NCBI RefSeq assembly: GCF_042650605.1
Contig: NZ_JBHSBN010000027.1
Span: forward strand, 1-64,000
Reading direction: 5' to 3'
Source: Micromonospora_J zhanjiangensis
GTDB taxonomy: Bacteria > Actinomycetota > Actinomycetes > Mycobacteriales > Micromonosporaceae
Length of the DNA: 64,000 nucleotides
Shown: in pieces, positions 16,925-25,014 of the stretch
How positions within the stretch are numbered: the first letter of the stretch is position 1
Layout: the number at the start of each line of letters is the position of its first letter
The notes under the pieces: model-generated
The model's input: the letters and a program-made list of their open reading frames with translations, nothing else
Database searches by the model: none
Told to the model about the DNA's origin: nothing
Position numbers and translations under genes: made by a program

Positions 16925-17530
16925 ATGACAGCGGTCCTGGTCGCCCTGACCGCCTTCGTGCTGACCGTGCCGGTGGAACTGCCGGACAAGACCTTCGTGG
17001 CCACCCTGGTGCTCAGCACGCGTTACCCCGCGCTGCCGGTCTGGCTCGGCGTCATCGCCGCGTTCTTCGTCCAGTGCCTGGTCGCGGTGGCCGCCGGGGC
17101 CCTGCTGAGCAGGTTGCCCCGGCAGCCGGTGGCGCTGCTCGCCGCCGGGCTGTTCGCGATCGGCGCGGTGCTGCTGGTCCGCGGGGCGCGGCAGGCCGAC
17201 GTCGCCGGGGCGGAGAACGAGCGGGAGTACGCCGACAAGGTGGCCGTGGGCCGCCGCGGCTGGCGGGCCGCCGGGGCCAGCTTCCTGGTGCTGTTCACCG
17301 CCGAGTGGGGCGACCTGTCGCAGTTGCTCACCGCCGGCCTGGTGGCCAGCGGCCGACCGGCGGTCCCGGTCTTCGTCGGGTCGTGGGCGGCGCTGGCGGT
17401 GGTCTCCGGCGCGGCGGTGCTGCTCGGGCGGTGGTTGCAGCGCCGGATCCGGCTCTCGGTGATCAGTTACCTGGGTGCCGCGGCGTGCGCGGTGCTGGCC
17501 GTGGTCACCACCGTCGCGGCGCTCGCCTGA
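16925..17530 (+). CDS. TMEM165/GDT1-family cation transporter
   Basis: The 201-residue membrane protein has about six predicted helices in two halves. Each half carries the family motif: VELPDKTF near residue 17 and TAEWGDLSQL near residue 124, variants of ExGD(K/R)(T/S). Members move Mn2+ or Ca2+ across membranes; in bacteria they are usually Mn2+ exporters. The second motif reads EWGDLSQ rather than EWGDKTQ, which is common in actinobacteria. The ATG at 16925 is chosen because the family begins at this residue. Confidence 0.85.
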   Translation: MTAVLVALTAFVLTVPVELPDKTFVATLVLSTRYPALPVWLGVIAAFFVQCLVAVAAGALLSRLPRQPVALLAAGLFAIGAVLLVRGARQADVAGAENEREYADKVAVGRRGWRAAGASFLVLFTAEWGDLSQLLTAGLVASGRPAVPVFVGSWAALAVVSGAAVLLGRWLQRRIRLSVISYLGAAACAVLAVVTTVAALA

Positions 17531-17560
17531 GCCGGCCCGCCGAGCATCGACGACCACGGG

Positions 17561-17583
17561 TTGTCCACAGGGTTTTCCACAGG
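17561..17583 (+). promoter_or_regulatory. Pair of DnaA-box-like repeats upstream of purS
   Basis: TTGTCCACAGG (17561-17571) and TTTTCCACAGG (17573-17583) sit 12 bp apart in direct orientation. The first contains the actinobacterial DnaA-box consensus TTGTCCACA exactly, and the second differs by one base in the nonamer. They lie about 100 bp before the purS start and could let DnaA influence the purine operon. It is not an origin, since there are no further boxes and no AT-rich region. Confidence 0.5.
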
Positions 17584-17683
17584 CGGGCGGTGCGCCGACC
17601 GGTCGCTCTGCCAGGTACGCTGGCTGCGCTCGCCCCGTACCCGGGGGCCGGCACCCAACTGCGTACACAGTCAGGAGTGCCCC

Positions 17684-17947
17684 GTGCCTCGCGTCGTAGT
17701 CGACGTCATGCTCAAGCCGGAGATCCTTGATCCTCAGGGCCAGGCCGTCGCGAATGCGCTGCCGCGGATGGGCGTGAGCGACGTCTCCGCCGTCCGGATC
17801 GGGCGCCGGATCGAGATCGAGTTCACCGGCGAACCGGACCTGGAGCGGGCTCGGGAGATCGCCGACAAGCTGCTCGCCAACCCGGTCATCGAGGACTTCA
17901 CGGTCCGGCTGGTGAAGGCCGACGAACCGACGGAAGCGCATTCATGA
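17684..17947 (+). CDS. purS: Phosphoribosylformylglycinamidine synthase subunit PurS
   Basis: The 87-residue protein is the small FGAM synthase subunit: VVVDVMLKPEILDPQGQAVA, then MGVSDVSAVRIGRRIEIEF, and the C-terminal NPVIEDFTVRLV. PurS bridges PurQ and PurL and helps channel ammonia. The GTG at 17684 follows AGGAG at 6-nt spacing. Its stop overlaps the ATG of purQ by 4 bp, so purS-purQ-purL form one operon. Confidence 0.93.
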   Translation: MPRVVVDVMLKPEILDPQGQAVANALPRMGVSDVSAVRIGRRIEIEFTGEPDLERAREIADKLLANPVIEDFTVRLVKADEPTEAHS

Positions 17948-18627
17948 GTGCCCGCATCGGGGTGGTGACCTTTCCGGGCTCCCTCGACGACGGCGACGCC
18001 GCCCGGGCCGTACGCCTGGCCGGGGCCGAGGCGGTCCGGCTCTGGCACGGCGACGCGGACCTGCGCGGGGTGGACGCCGTGGTGCTGCCCGGCGGCTTCT
18101 CCTACGGCGACTACCTCCGTTGCGGGGCGATCGCGCGTTTCGCCCCGGTGATGCAAACGATTGTCGGCGCCGCCCGTGACGGCCTGCCGGTGCTCGGCAT
18201 CTGCAACGGCTTCCAGATCCTCTGCGAGGCGCACCTGCTGCCCGGGGCGCTGACCCGCAACGAGCACCTGCACTTCCGCAACCGGGACCAGGTGCTGCGG
18301 GTCGAGGCGACCGGCACCGCCTGGACCAACGCCTTCCAGCCGGGCCAGGAGATCCTCATCCCGGTCAAGAACGGCGAGGGCCGGTACGTGGCGGACCGGC
18401 ACACCCTCGACCAACTGGAGGCGGAGGGCCGGGTCGTCGCCCGGTACGTCGATGGCAACCCGAACGGCTCGCAGCGGGACATCGCCGCGGTCAGCAACGC
18501 CGCCGGTAACGTGGTCGGCATCATGCCGCACCCCGAGCACGCCGTCGAGGCGCTGACCGGCCCGTCGCTGGACGGCCTCGGCTTCTTCACCTCGATCCTC
18601 AAGCACCTGGCGGGAGCGCCGGCATGA
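17944..18627 (+). CDS. purQ: Phosphoribosylformylglycinamidine synthase subunit PurQ (glutaminase)
   Basis: The 227-residue protein is a class I glutamine amidotransferase. The nucleophile Cys is in PVLGICNGFQIL and the His/Glu pair in IMPHPEHAVE. It releases ammonia from glutamine for PurL in step 4 of purine synthesis. It overlaps purS by 4 bp and purL by 4 bp (translational coupling). Confidence 0.95.
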   Translation: MSARIGVVTFPGSLDDGDAARAVRLAGAEAVRLWHGDADLRGVDAVVLPGGFSYGDYLRCGAIARFAPVMQTIVGAARDGLPVLGICNGFQILCEAHLLPGALTRNEHLHFRNRDQVLRVEATGTAWTNAFQPGQEILIPVKNGEGRYVADRHTLDQLEAEGRVVARYVDGNPNGSQRDIAAVSNAAGNVVGIMPHPEHAVEALTGPSLDGLGFFTSILKHLAGAPA

Positions 18628-21551
18628 CGACCCAGCCCGACACGGCCCCGGTGGGCGTACCGGCCCGCGCCGGCACGGACCTCTCGATCGACAGCTACCA
18701 GTCGGAGCCCGACACCGTCGAGCGGGCCGCGGCCACCCCGGACGAGCTGCAGCCGTACGCCGAACTCGGCCTCCGGGAGGACGAGTACGACCGGATCCGG
18801 CAGGTCCTCGGCCGCCGGCCGACCCAGTCCGAGTTGGCGATGTACTCGATCATGTGGAGCGAGCACTGCTCCTACAAGTCGAGCAAGGTGCACCTGCGGC
18901 AGTTCAGCGAGAAGGCGCCGCCGAGCGACCTGATGCTGGCCGGGATCGGCGAGAACGCCGGTGTCGTCCGGGTCTCCGACCGGCTCGCGGTCACCTTCAA
19001 GGTGGAGTCGCACAACCACCCGAGCTTCGTGGAGCCGTACCAGGGTGCGGCGACCGGCGTCGGCGGCATCGTCCGGGACATCCTGGCGATGGGCGCCCGA
19101 CCGGTCGCGGTGATGGACCCGCTGCGGTTCGGCGCGGCCGACCACCCGGACACCGCCCGGGTGCTGCCCGGCGTGGTGGCCGGCGTCGGCGGCTACGGCA
19201 ACTGCCTGGGCCTGCCGAACATCGGCGGCGAGGTGGTCTTCGACCCCTGCTACCAGGGCAACCCACTGGTCAACGCGCTGTGCCTGGGCGTGCTCCCGGT
19301 GGACCGGCTGCAGAACAAGGCGGCCGCCGGTCCCGGCAACGTCGTCGTGCTGATGGGCGCGAAGACCGGCCGAGACGGCATCGGCGGGGTCTCGGTGCTG
19401 GCCAGCGCCACCTTCGACGACGGGAGCGAGCAGCGCCGCCCGTCGGTCCAGGTGGGCGACCCGTTCACCGAGAAGCTGTTGATCGAGGCATGCCTGGAGC
19501 TGTACGACGCCGGCCTGGTGGTCGGCATCCAGGACCTCGGCGGCGCCGGCCTGACCTGCGCGCTGACCGAGACCGCCGACGCGGCCGGCACCGGCATGCG
19601 GGTCTGGCTGGAGCGGGTGCCGCTGCGCGAGCCGTCGATGCAGCCGCACGAGATCCTGGCCAGCGAGTCGCAGGAGCGGATGCTGCTGATCGTCTCGCCG
19701 GAGAAGCTGGACGCGGTGCTGGGCACCGCCGAGCGGTGGGGCGTGCTGGCCACGGCCATCGGCGAGGTCACCCCGGCGCCGGCGGAGGGCCAACGCGGCC
19801 GGCTCCTGATCACCTGGCGGGATCACGCGGTGGTCGACGTGCCGCCCGGATCGCTTGTCGACGACGGGCCGGTCTACGCCCGCCCGATGCGGGAGCCGGC
19901 CGACCTCATCCTGCTGCGGGCCGACCGGGCCGAGACGTTGCCGCGCCCGGTCACCCCGGACGCGCTCCGGGAGACCCTGCTGCGGATGGTCGCCTCGCCC
20001 AACCTGTGCGACAAGACCTGGGTCACCGAGCAGTACGACCGGTACGTCCTCGGCAACACCGTGCTGGCCCAGCCCGAGGACGCCGGCGTGATCCGGATCG
20101 ACGAGCAGACCGGCCTCGGCGTGGCGCTCTCGGTCGACGGCAACGGCCGGTACGCGCGCCTGGACCCGTACAACGGGGCGAAGCTGGCGCTCGCCGAGTC
20201 GTACCGGAACGTGGCCGTGACCGGGGCGCGTCCGGTCGCCGTGACCAACTGCCTGAACTTCGGCTCGCCGGAGGACCCGACGGTGATGTGGCAGTTCGCC
20301 GAGGCCGTCCGCGGCCTCGCCGACGGCTGTGCCGAGTTGGGCATCCCGGTCACCGGCGGCAATGTCAGCTTCTACAACCAGACCGGCGCCGCGGCGATCC
20401 ACCCGACGCCGGTGGTGGGCGTCCTGGGCATCCTGGACAACGTCGTCGAGCGGGTGCCGATGGGCTTCAGCCGCTCCGAGAACGGCGCCGAAGACGTGAT
20501 CTTCCTGCTCGGTGAGACGCACGTCGAGCTGTCCGGGTCGGAGTGGGCCTGGGTGACGCACGAGCACCTGGGCGGCGAGCCGCCCCGGGTGGACCTGGCC
20601 CGCGAGCGTGCCCTGGGTGAGTTGATCGCCGAGGCGGCCCGGGTGGGACACGTCCGGGCCGCGCACGACGTGTCCGACGGCGGACTGGCCCAGACTCTGG
20701 TCGAGTCGTGCCTGCGGCGCGGCGTGGGGGCCCGGATCGTGCTCCCGGACGCGTTCGCCGGCGGTTCCATGCCGTTCGTGTTCCTGTTCAGCGAGTCCGC
20801 CGGTCGGGTCGTGGTGGCCGTGCCGCGTGGCCACGAGAAGGCCTTCACCGGCCTGTGTGCCGAGCGCGGCGTGCCGTGGACCCCGATCGGGGTCACCGAC
20901 CCCGGCGCCGGCGAACTCGAGGTACGCGGGCAGTTCACCGTCGGCCTCGACGAGCTGCGGTCGGCGGCCACGTCGACCCTGCCGCGACTGTTCGGCGATA
21001 TCGCCGCCCCGGTGGGGCCGGTTGACGGACCGACCGGACCGGCGACTCCGGCGGATGTTCAGGCCCCGGCTCCGGCCGGGGTTCATGCCTCGGCGCAGCC
21101 CTCGACCTCGGCCGAGGTTCCGACCCCGGCGGATGTCGCGGCTCCGGCACAGCCCTCGGCCTCCGCCGGGGTGGCGGACGAGCCGTCGGGCTCCCCGGCG
21201 GGGCCGGCTGTCGCCGAATCGACGACCGGGGAGACGCCGGAGCCGGCGGGACCGGCACCGGCCGAGGACGAGCCGGCGGCGGACCCCACCCAGCGGTCGA
21301 CCGAGCCGGCGGCATCCGGCGAAGCCGGAACCGCGGTGCCCACCGGTGGGCCCGGGTCGGTCGAGCCGACCGGCGGGGCCGAACCGGTGGAGCCGACCGG
21401 CGAGGCCGGAGCCGTGGCGTCGGCCGCGCCGGGCACGGTGGGATCGTCGGACGACCCGGCGAAGCCCGTCCCATCGTCCGGCACCGACGCCGGTACCGGC
21501 ACCGACGCCGGTACCGGCACCGACGCCGCGTCCGATCGAGATCCGGACTGA
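18624..21551 (+). CDS. purL: Phosphoribosylformylglycinamidine synthase subunit PurL with long low-complexity C-terminal tail
   Basis: Residues 1 to about 795 are a normal small-type PurL: MWSEHCSYKSSKVHLRQF near the N-terminus, KVESHNHPSFVEPYQGAATG for the nucleotide/substrate loop, GNCLGLPNIGGEVVFD, and the second AIRS-like half with AHDVSDGGLAQTLVE. It makes FGAM from FGAR, ATP and ammonia from PurQ. From about residue 797 to 975 the protein is a Pro/Ala/Glu/Thr/Gly-rich tail with no fold, ending in Asp/Thr/Gly repeats encoded by an 18-bp tandem repeat. PurL proteins of this class are usually near 740-800 residues, so the tail is an unusual addition. There is no frameshift: the frame is open to the stop at 21551. 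Confidence 0.93.
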   Translation: MTTQPDTAPVGVPARAGTDLSIDSYQSEPDTVERAAATPDELQPYAELGLREDEYDRIRQVLGRRPTQSELAMYSIMWSEHCSYKSSKVHLRQFSEKAPPSDLMLAGIGENAGVVRVSDRLAVTFKVESHNHPSFVEPYQGAATGVGGIVRDILAMGARPVAVMDPLRFGAADHPDTARVLPGVVAGVGGYGNCLGLPNIGGEVVFDPCYQGNPLVNALCLGVLPVDRLQNKAAAGPGNVVVLMGAKTGRDGIGGVSVLASATFDDGSEQRRPSVQVGDPFTEKLLIEACLELYDAGLVVGIQDLGGAGLTCALTETADAAGTGMRVWLERVPLREPSMQPHEILASESQERMLLIVSPEKLDAVLGTAERWGVLATAIGEVTPAPAEGQRGRLLITWRDHAVVDVPPGSLVDDGPVYARPMREPADLILLRADRAETLPRPVTPDALRETLLRMVASPNLCDKTWVTEQYDRYVLGNTVLAQPEDAGVIRIDEQTGLGVALSVDGNGRYARLDPYNGAKLALAESYRNVAVTGARPVAVTNCLNFGSPEDPTVMWQFAEAVRGLADGCAELGIPVTGGNVSFYNQTGAAAIHPTPVVGVLGILDNVVERVPMGFSRSENGAEDVIFLLGETHVELSGSEWAWVTHEHLGGEPPRVDLARERALGELIAEAARVGHVRAAHDVSDGGLAQTLVESCLRRGVGARIVLPDAFAGGSMPFVFLFSESAGRVVVAVPRGHEKAFTGLCAERGVPWTPIGVTDPGAGELEVRGQFTVGLDELRSAATSTLPRLFGDIAAPVGPVDGPTGPATPADVQAPAPAGVHASAQPSTSAEVPTPADVAAPAQPSASAGVADEPSGSPAGPAVAESTTGETPEPAGPAPAEDEPAADPTQRSTEPAASGEAGTAVPTGGPGSVEPTGGAEPVEPTGEAGAVASAAPGTVGSSDDPAKPVPSSGTDAGTGTDAGTGTDAASDRDPD
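21483..21528 (+). repeat. 18-bp tandem repeat in the purL tail
   Basis: ACCGACGCCGGTACCGGC occurs at 21483-21500 and 21501-21518, followed by a 10-bp partial copy. It encodes Thr-Asp-Ala-Gly-Thr-Gly units and is a likely site of replication slippage. Confidence 0.8.
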
Positions 21552-21555
21552 CGCC

Positions 21556-22311
21556 TTGACCGAGGACGTCTTCGCTCAGCCCGGAGCCGGCGTCCGGTTC
21601 GACTGGGGTCCGGCCGGTGCGGCGGAACTCGGCCGGGTCTGCGCCGCCCTGGTGGTCGTCGACGTCCTGTCCTTCACCACCGCGGTCGACGTCGCGGTGG
21701 GCCGGGGGATCCGGGTGCACCCGTTCCCGTGGGGCGCACAGGCCGCCGAGTACGCCCTGCGGGTCGGGGCCGTCGCCGCGGTCGGGCGGAACGCGGTGAC
21801 CGCCGACCATCCGTGGTCGCTGTCCCCGGCGGCGTTGTGGGCCGCGCCGGTCGTCCCCGACCTGGTGTTGCCGTCGCCGAACGGAGCCACGATCTGCGCC
21901 GCCGCCAGCGCCACCGGACTACCGGTGCTGGCGGCCGGCCTGCGCAACGCGGCCGCCGTTGGACGGTGGCTGCTCCGCCAGGGGTACGGCTCCGCCGACA
22001 CGCCGATCGGTGTCGTCGCATCCGGGGAACGGTGGAGCGACGGGACGCTGCGACCGTGCGTGGAGGATCAGCTCGGTGCGGCCCTGGTGCTCGACGCGCT
22101 GGCCGTCGCCACCGGCGGCCTGTCGGTGGAGGCGGCGGTGGCGCTCGCCGCCCTCGCCGGCGTGCCGAGCGTGGTGCCGGCGGTCCGCGGTGGTGTCTCG
22201 GGCCGGGAACTGGCCGACCGGGGTTTCGCCGCAGACGTCGAGATCGCGACCCAGGTGGGTGCCTCCCGTACCGTCCCCCTGCTGCGCAACGGCGTGTTCA
22301 CCCCGGCCTGA
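21556..22311 (+). CDS. 2-phosphosulfolactate phosphatase family protein (ComB-like)
   Basis: The 251-residue protein has the ComB pattern: VVVDVLSFTTAVDVAVGRGI near the N-terminus, PSPNGATICAAASATGLPVL in the middle, and GVVASGERWSDGTLRPCVED, an acidic Mg2+-binding segment. ComB removes phosphate from 2-phosphosulfolactate in coenzyme M synthesis. Actinobacteria do not make coenzyme M, so the real substrate here is probably different. The start is taken as TTG at 21556, 4 bp after the purL stop; no ATG or GTG lies before the conserved region. It is probably co-transcribed with purSQL. Confidence 0.75.
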   Translation: MTEDVFAQPGAGVRFDWGPAGAAELGRVCAALVVVDVLSFTTAVDVAVGRGIRVHPFPWGAQAAEYALRVGAVAAVGRNAVTADHPWSLSPAALWAAPVVPDLVLPSPNGATICAAASATGLPVLAAGLRNAAAVGRWLLRQGYGSADTPIGVVASGERWSDGTLRPCVEDQLGAALVLDALAVATGGLSVEAAVALAALAGVPSVVPAVRGGVSGRELADRGFAADVEIATQVGASRTVPLLRNGVFTPA

Positions 22312-22395
22312 CCGGCCTCGCCGGCCGGGCGGAACGACAGCGCCCCCGTCCGTCCGGAGACGGGATCGGGGGCGCCGCGGGCAGGTTCGTCGAGG

Positions 22396-24342
22396 TCAGT
22401 CGTCCAACCAGTCCAGGGACCGGCGGTTGTTGCCCCGGTTGGCCTGCTCCGGTCGTTCCTGGCGGGTGTGCCCGCCGCCGTCCCGGTCGCCGTAACCCTG
22501 CTGACCCTGGTCGTAGCCGCCCCGCTGGCCCTGGTCGTAACCCGACTGGCCGCCGTAGCCGTCACGCTGGTCGTAGCCCTCGTCGCGCTGACCGTAGCCG
22601 CCCTGCTGGCCGCCGTAGCCCTGCTGGTCGTAGCCGCCCGCGCCGTAACCGTCGCCGGCTTCGTAGCCGCCGCCCGCGTTCCGGTCGTCGTAGCCGCCGC
22701 GCTGGTCGTAGCCGCCCCGCTGACCCTGGTCGTAACCGGGCTGCTGTTGCCCGCCACCGTAGCCACCGCCGGACGGCTGGTAGGCGCCCGTCTCGTACGG
22801 GTCGGCCGGCTGACCGTAGTCGTCGCCACCCGCGCCCCCGCCGCCGGTGTAGCGGCCGGTCGGCTCGTCGTACCGCTGGTCGTAGCCGCCCGTCCCGCGG
22901 GTCGGGTAACCAGGGGCACCGGCCGAGTTGTAGTCCCGGCCGCCGTAGCCCGCGCCGGAGCCGGGCCGGTTGTCGTATCCGCTGCCGGACGACGGCGCGT
23001 TGCCGCCGTAGCCGGCACCGGAGCCCGGCGCGTTGCCGCCGTAGCCGGCACCCGAGCCCGGCGCGTTGCCGTAGCCGTCGGCGCCGTATCCGGCGATCTG
23101 GGTGGGTGCGTCGGCGGACGGGCCGTAACCGTCGCCGGCCCAGTCCTGGCCCCCGGCGGCGCCGTAGCCCGGTCGCTGGTTGGGCAGCGGCGCGCCGTAC
23201 GGGTCGGGGAACTCGTCGACCAGGGGCTGGTTGTGCATCATCGTCGGGGCGTCGGCGAGGGCCGCGCCGCCGACCATCGTCGGATCGGGGCCCATGCCGG
23301 CCCGGTTGGCCACCCGGGTCGCGTCGCCGCCGTAACCCCCGCCGCCCGGCGGTACGGCGCCACGCGGGCCACCGGCGCCGGCTCCCGGGCCGTCCGGCTC
23401 GTCGTCGTTGTTCTCCTTGCGGCGCATCACCAGCAGCACGATGGCCCCGACACCCAGGGCGACGAGCAGACCGCCGACGATGATCAGCAGCCAGGAACTG
23501 AATCCGCCCTCGTCCGACTTCTTGTCGCTCGCGGCCGGCTGGCCGGTGGCGTCGCCGGGCGTCTCGTTGGCGTCACCCGGCGTCTCGGGCGGCTCCTCGG
23601 TCGGCGGCTCCGACGCCGACGGGGTGGCGCTCGGGGTGGCCGCGGTGAGCTTCAGGGTGATCTTCTGGTTGTTCAGCACCTGCCCCGCGTTGGCGGAGAC
23701 GGTCTTCGTGTTGGTGACGTTGCCCTTCGCCGCGCCGATCCTGATCTGGCCCGGGGCGATCGGCTGGCCGCTCGAACCGGTGAACCGGTAGGCGCCGTTG
23801 CTGTTGGTCCTGGCCGGGTAGTTGTGCCCGGCCGAGTCCTGCAGGCCCACGTCCGCGTCGGCGACCGGGTCGCCGGTCGCGGCGTCGACGACCCGCCCGG
23901 AGACCTCCTTGACCGTCTGGGCCTCCGGCGGCGCCGCACCCTTGACGATCAGGGTGAAGTCGCCGGTGTCCGGCCCGCCGGGGTTGGCCTCGGCGCGCAC
24001 CGTCACGCGCGAGTTCGCGTCCGGCGCGTTCGCTGCCGCCTTGAGGGTCAGCAACTGGGTGGTGGTGCCCACGTTCGGCGGGACGGTCCCACAGCCGCTG
24101 GCGCAGCTCACCCCGTTCGGCAGGCCGGTGAGGCTGATCGTGACCGGCCCGTCGCCGGCACTGCCGTTGATCCGCACCGTCACCGTCGCGTCGCTGCCGG
24201 CCTGGAGCGTCACCGAGCCGGGCGAGACGTCGATGCGGGGCTGGGCCGATGCGGCCACGGCCGGCAGAGCGAGCAGGGCACTGGTCGCCAGCGCCACGAC
24301 CACACCGGCCCGCTGCAGCCAGGCATGTCGGTGTGTTGTCAC
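22396..24342 (-). CDS. Secreted-domain / single-pass membrane protein with Gly-Tyr-Gln-Asp-rich cytoplasmic tail
   Basis: The 648-residue protein starts at GTG 24342 (8 nt after GGAAGG). It has a signal peptide (WLQRAGVVVALATSALLALP), an Ig-like domain beginning QPRIDVSPGSVTLQAGSDAT, and a carboxypeptidase-regulatory-like beta-sandwich (VSGRVVDAATGDPVADADVG ... NSNGAYRFTG). A Pro/Glu/Thr-rich stalk and one transmembrane helix (SWLLIIVGGLLVALGVGAIV followed by MRRKEN) come next. The final 300 or so residues, predicted inside the cell, are repeats of GYGG, GYDQ, GGYDQR and NAPGSGAGYG. It ends with a basic patch and SLDWLDD. It is not an enzyme as far as I can see; a sensor, scaffold or surface protein is possible. 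Confidence 0.75.
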   Translation of the reverse strand: MTTHRHAWLQRAGVVVALATSALLALPAVAASAQPRIDVSPGSVTLQAGSDATVTVRINGSAGDGPVTISLTGLPNGVSCASGCGTVPPNVGTTTQLLTLKAAANAPDANSRVTVRAEANPGGPDTGDFTLIVKGAAPPEAQTVKEVSGRVVDAATGDPVADADVGLQDSAGHNYPARTNSNGAYRFTGSSGQPIAPGQIRIGAAKGNVTNTKTVSANAGQVLNNQKITLKLTAATPSATPSASEPPTEEPPETPGDANETPGDATGQPAASDKKSDEGGFSSWLLIIVGGLLVALGVGAIVLLVMRRKENNDDEPDGPGAGAGGPRGAVPPGGGGYGGDATRVANRAGMGPDPTMVGGAALADAPTMMHNQPLVDEFPDPYGAPLPNQRPGYGAAGGQDWAGDGYGPSADAPTQIAGYGADGYGNAPGSGAGYGGNAPGSGAGYGGNAPSSGSGYDNRPGSGAGYGGRDYNSAGAPGYPTRGTGGYDQRYDEPTGRYTGGGGAGGDDYGQPADPYETGAYQPSGGGYGGGQQQPGYDQGQRGGYDQRGGYDDRNAGGGYEAGDGYGAGGYDQQGYGGQQGGYGQRDEGYDQRDGYGGQSGYDQGQRGGYDQGQQGYGDRDGGGHTRQERPEQANRGNNRRSLDWLDD

Positions 24343-24503
24343 GGCCACCGCCTTCCGGGTCTGACCTGTCCGGTCGATACGTGGAGACCGGATCGAGTTG
24401 CCACCGTACGAATACACCGTCGGCAACTATGCCTTGTCTGGCCGGATCTGCGCGACCCAGGGGCAGCGGCCGTCGTCAACACGACGGGTCGTATCGTCCC
24501 GTC

Positions 24504-24884
24504 GTGTCCTCTCCGTACAGTAAGTCCGCGGCGGTGGCCGCGGTGATCGCGGCGCTCGACGACGGCCGGACTCCCCAGGCCGACGCGTTGCGGGCTGCGG
24601 TCCGGGCCTTGTTGACCGAGTTCGCCCGGCGGGTACCCGGCCGAACGGTGGAGGTCCGCGTCCCACCTTATGGCGCAGTTCAATGCGTGGCCGGTCCCCG
24701 GCACACCCGGGGCAACCCGCCGAACGTGGTCCAGCTGGATCCGGTGACCTGGGTCGAGCTGGTCACCGGGCGGCTGAGCTGGGCCGACGCGCTGGCTGCC
24801 GGTCGGGTGTCGGCCAGTGGGAACCGGGCCGACCTGTCCGCCTACCTGCCGCTGCCGGAGCTGGACCGGATCGACGACCGGTGA
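24504..24884 (+). CDS. Sterol-carrier-family protein (small actinobacterial type)
   Basis: The 126-residue protein has a helical N-terminal half (SKSAAVAAVIAALDDGR, RAAVRALLTEFARRVPG). The C-terminal half resembles the end of SCP2/maleylpyruvate-isomerase domains (VEVRVPPYGAVQCVAGPRHT, VVQLDPVTWVELVTGRLSWA, ASGNRADLSAYLPL). Proteins like this are annotated as sterol carrier family and are often found next to purF in actinobacteria. The role is unknown. GTG at 24504 is the start. The 130 bp to purF leave room for a separate purF promoter. Confidence 0.7.
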   Translation: MSSPYSKSAAVAAVIAALDDGRTPQADALRAAVRALLTEFARRVPGRTVEVRVPPYGAVQCVAGPRHTRGNPPNVVQLDPVTWVELVTGRLSWADALAAGRVSASGNRADLSAYLPLPELDRIDDR

Positions 24885-25014
24885 CGTGGCGGCCGTCGGC
24901 TCACACCAGGTGCCGCCCGGTGTTCGCGTACACTGACGGCGACGGTGGTCCCGGTGTCGAGCACTACCCATCCCGCGACTCGACGGCCGGGTTGATCAGC
25001 AGAGGGAGCGTCAG

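Noticed and set aside
17561..17583. Possible replication origin (DnaA boxes)
   Set aside because: Only two boxes, no AT-rich unwinding region, and no dnaA/dnaN genes nearby.
18111..21086. A 991-codon open frame on the minus strand opposite purL
   Set aside because: It is the antisense of purL; composition (Arg/Gly/His/Val-rich) and lack of family motifs mark it as a high-GC shadow.
22468..24546. A 692-codon plus-strand frame opposite the Gly/Tyr-tailed membrane protein
   Set aside because: Its Val/Ala-rich repeats are the complement of the GY repeats; the minus-strand frame has the signal peptide, helix and known domains.
24921..24934. TACACT element before purF as a -10 box
   Set aside because: No acceptable -35 at the right distance, so it is left out.
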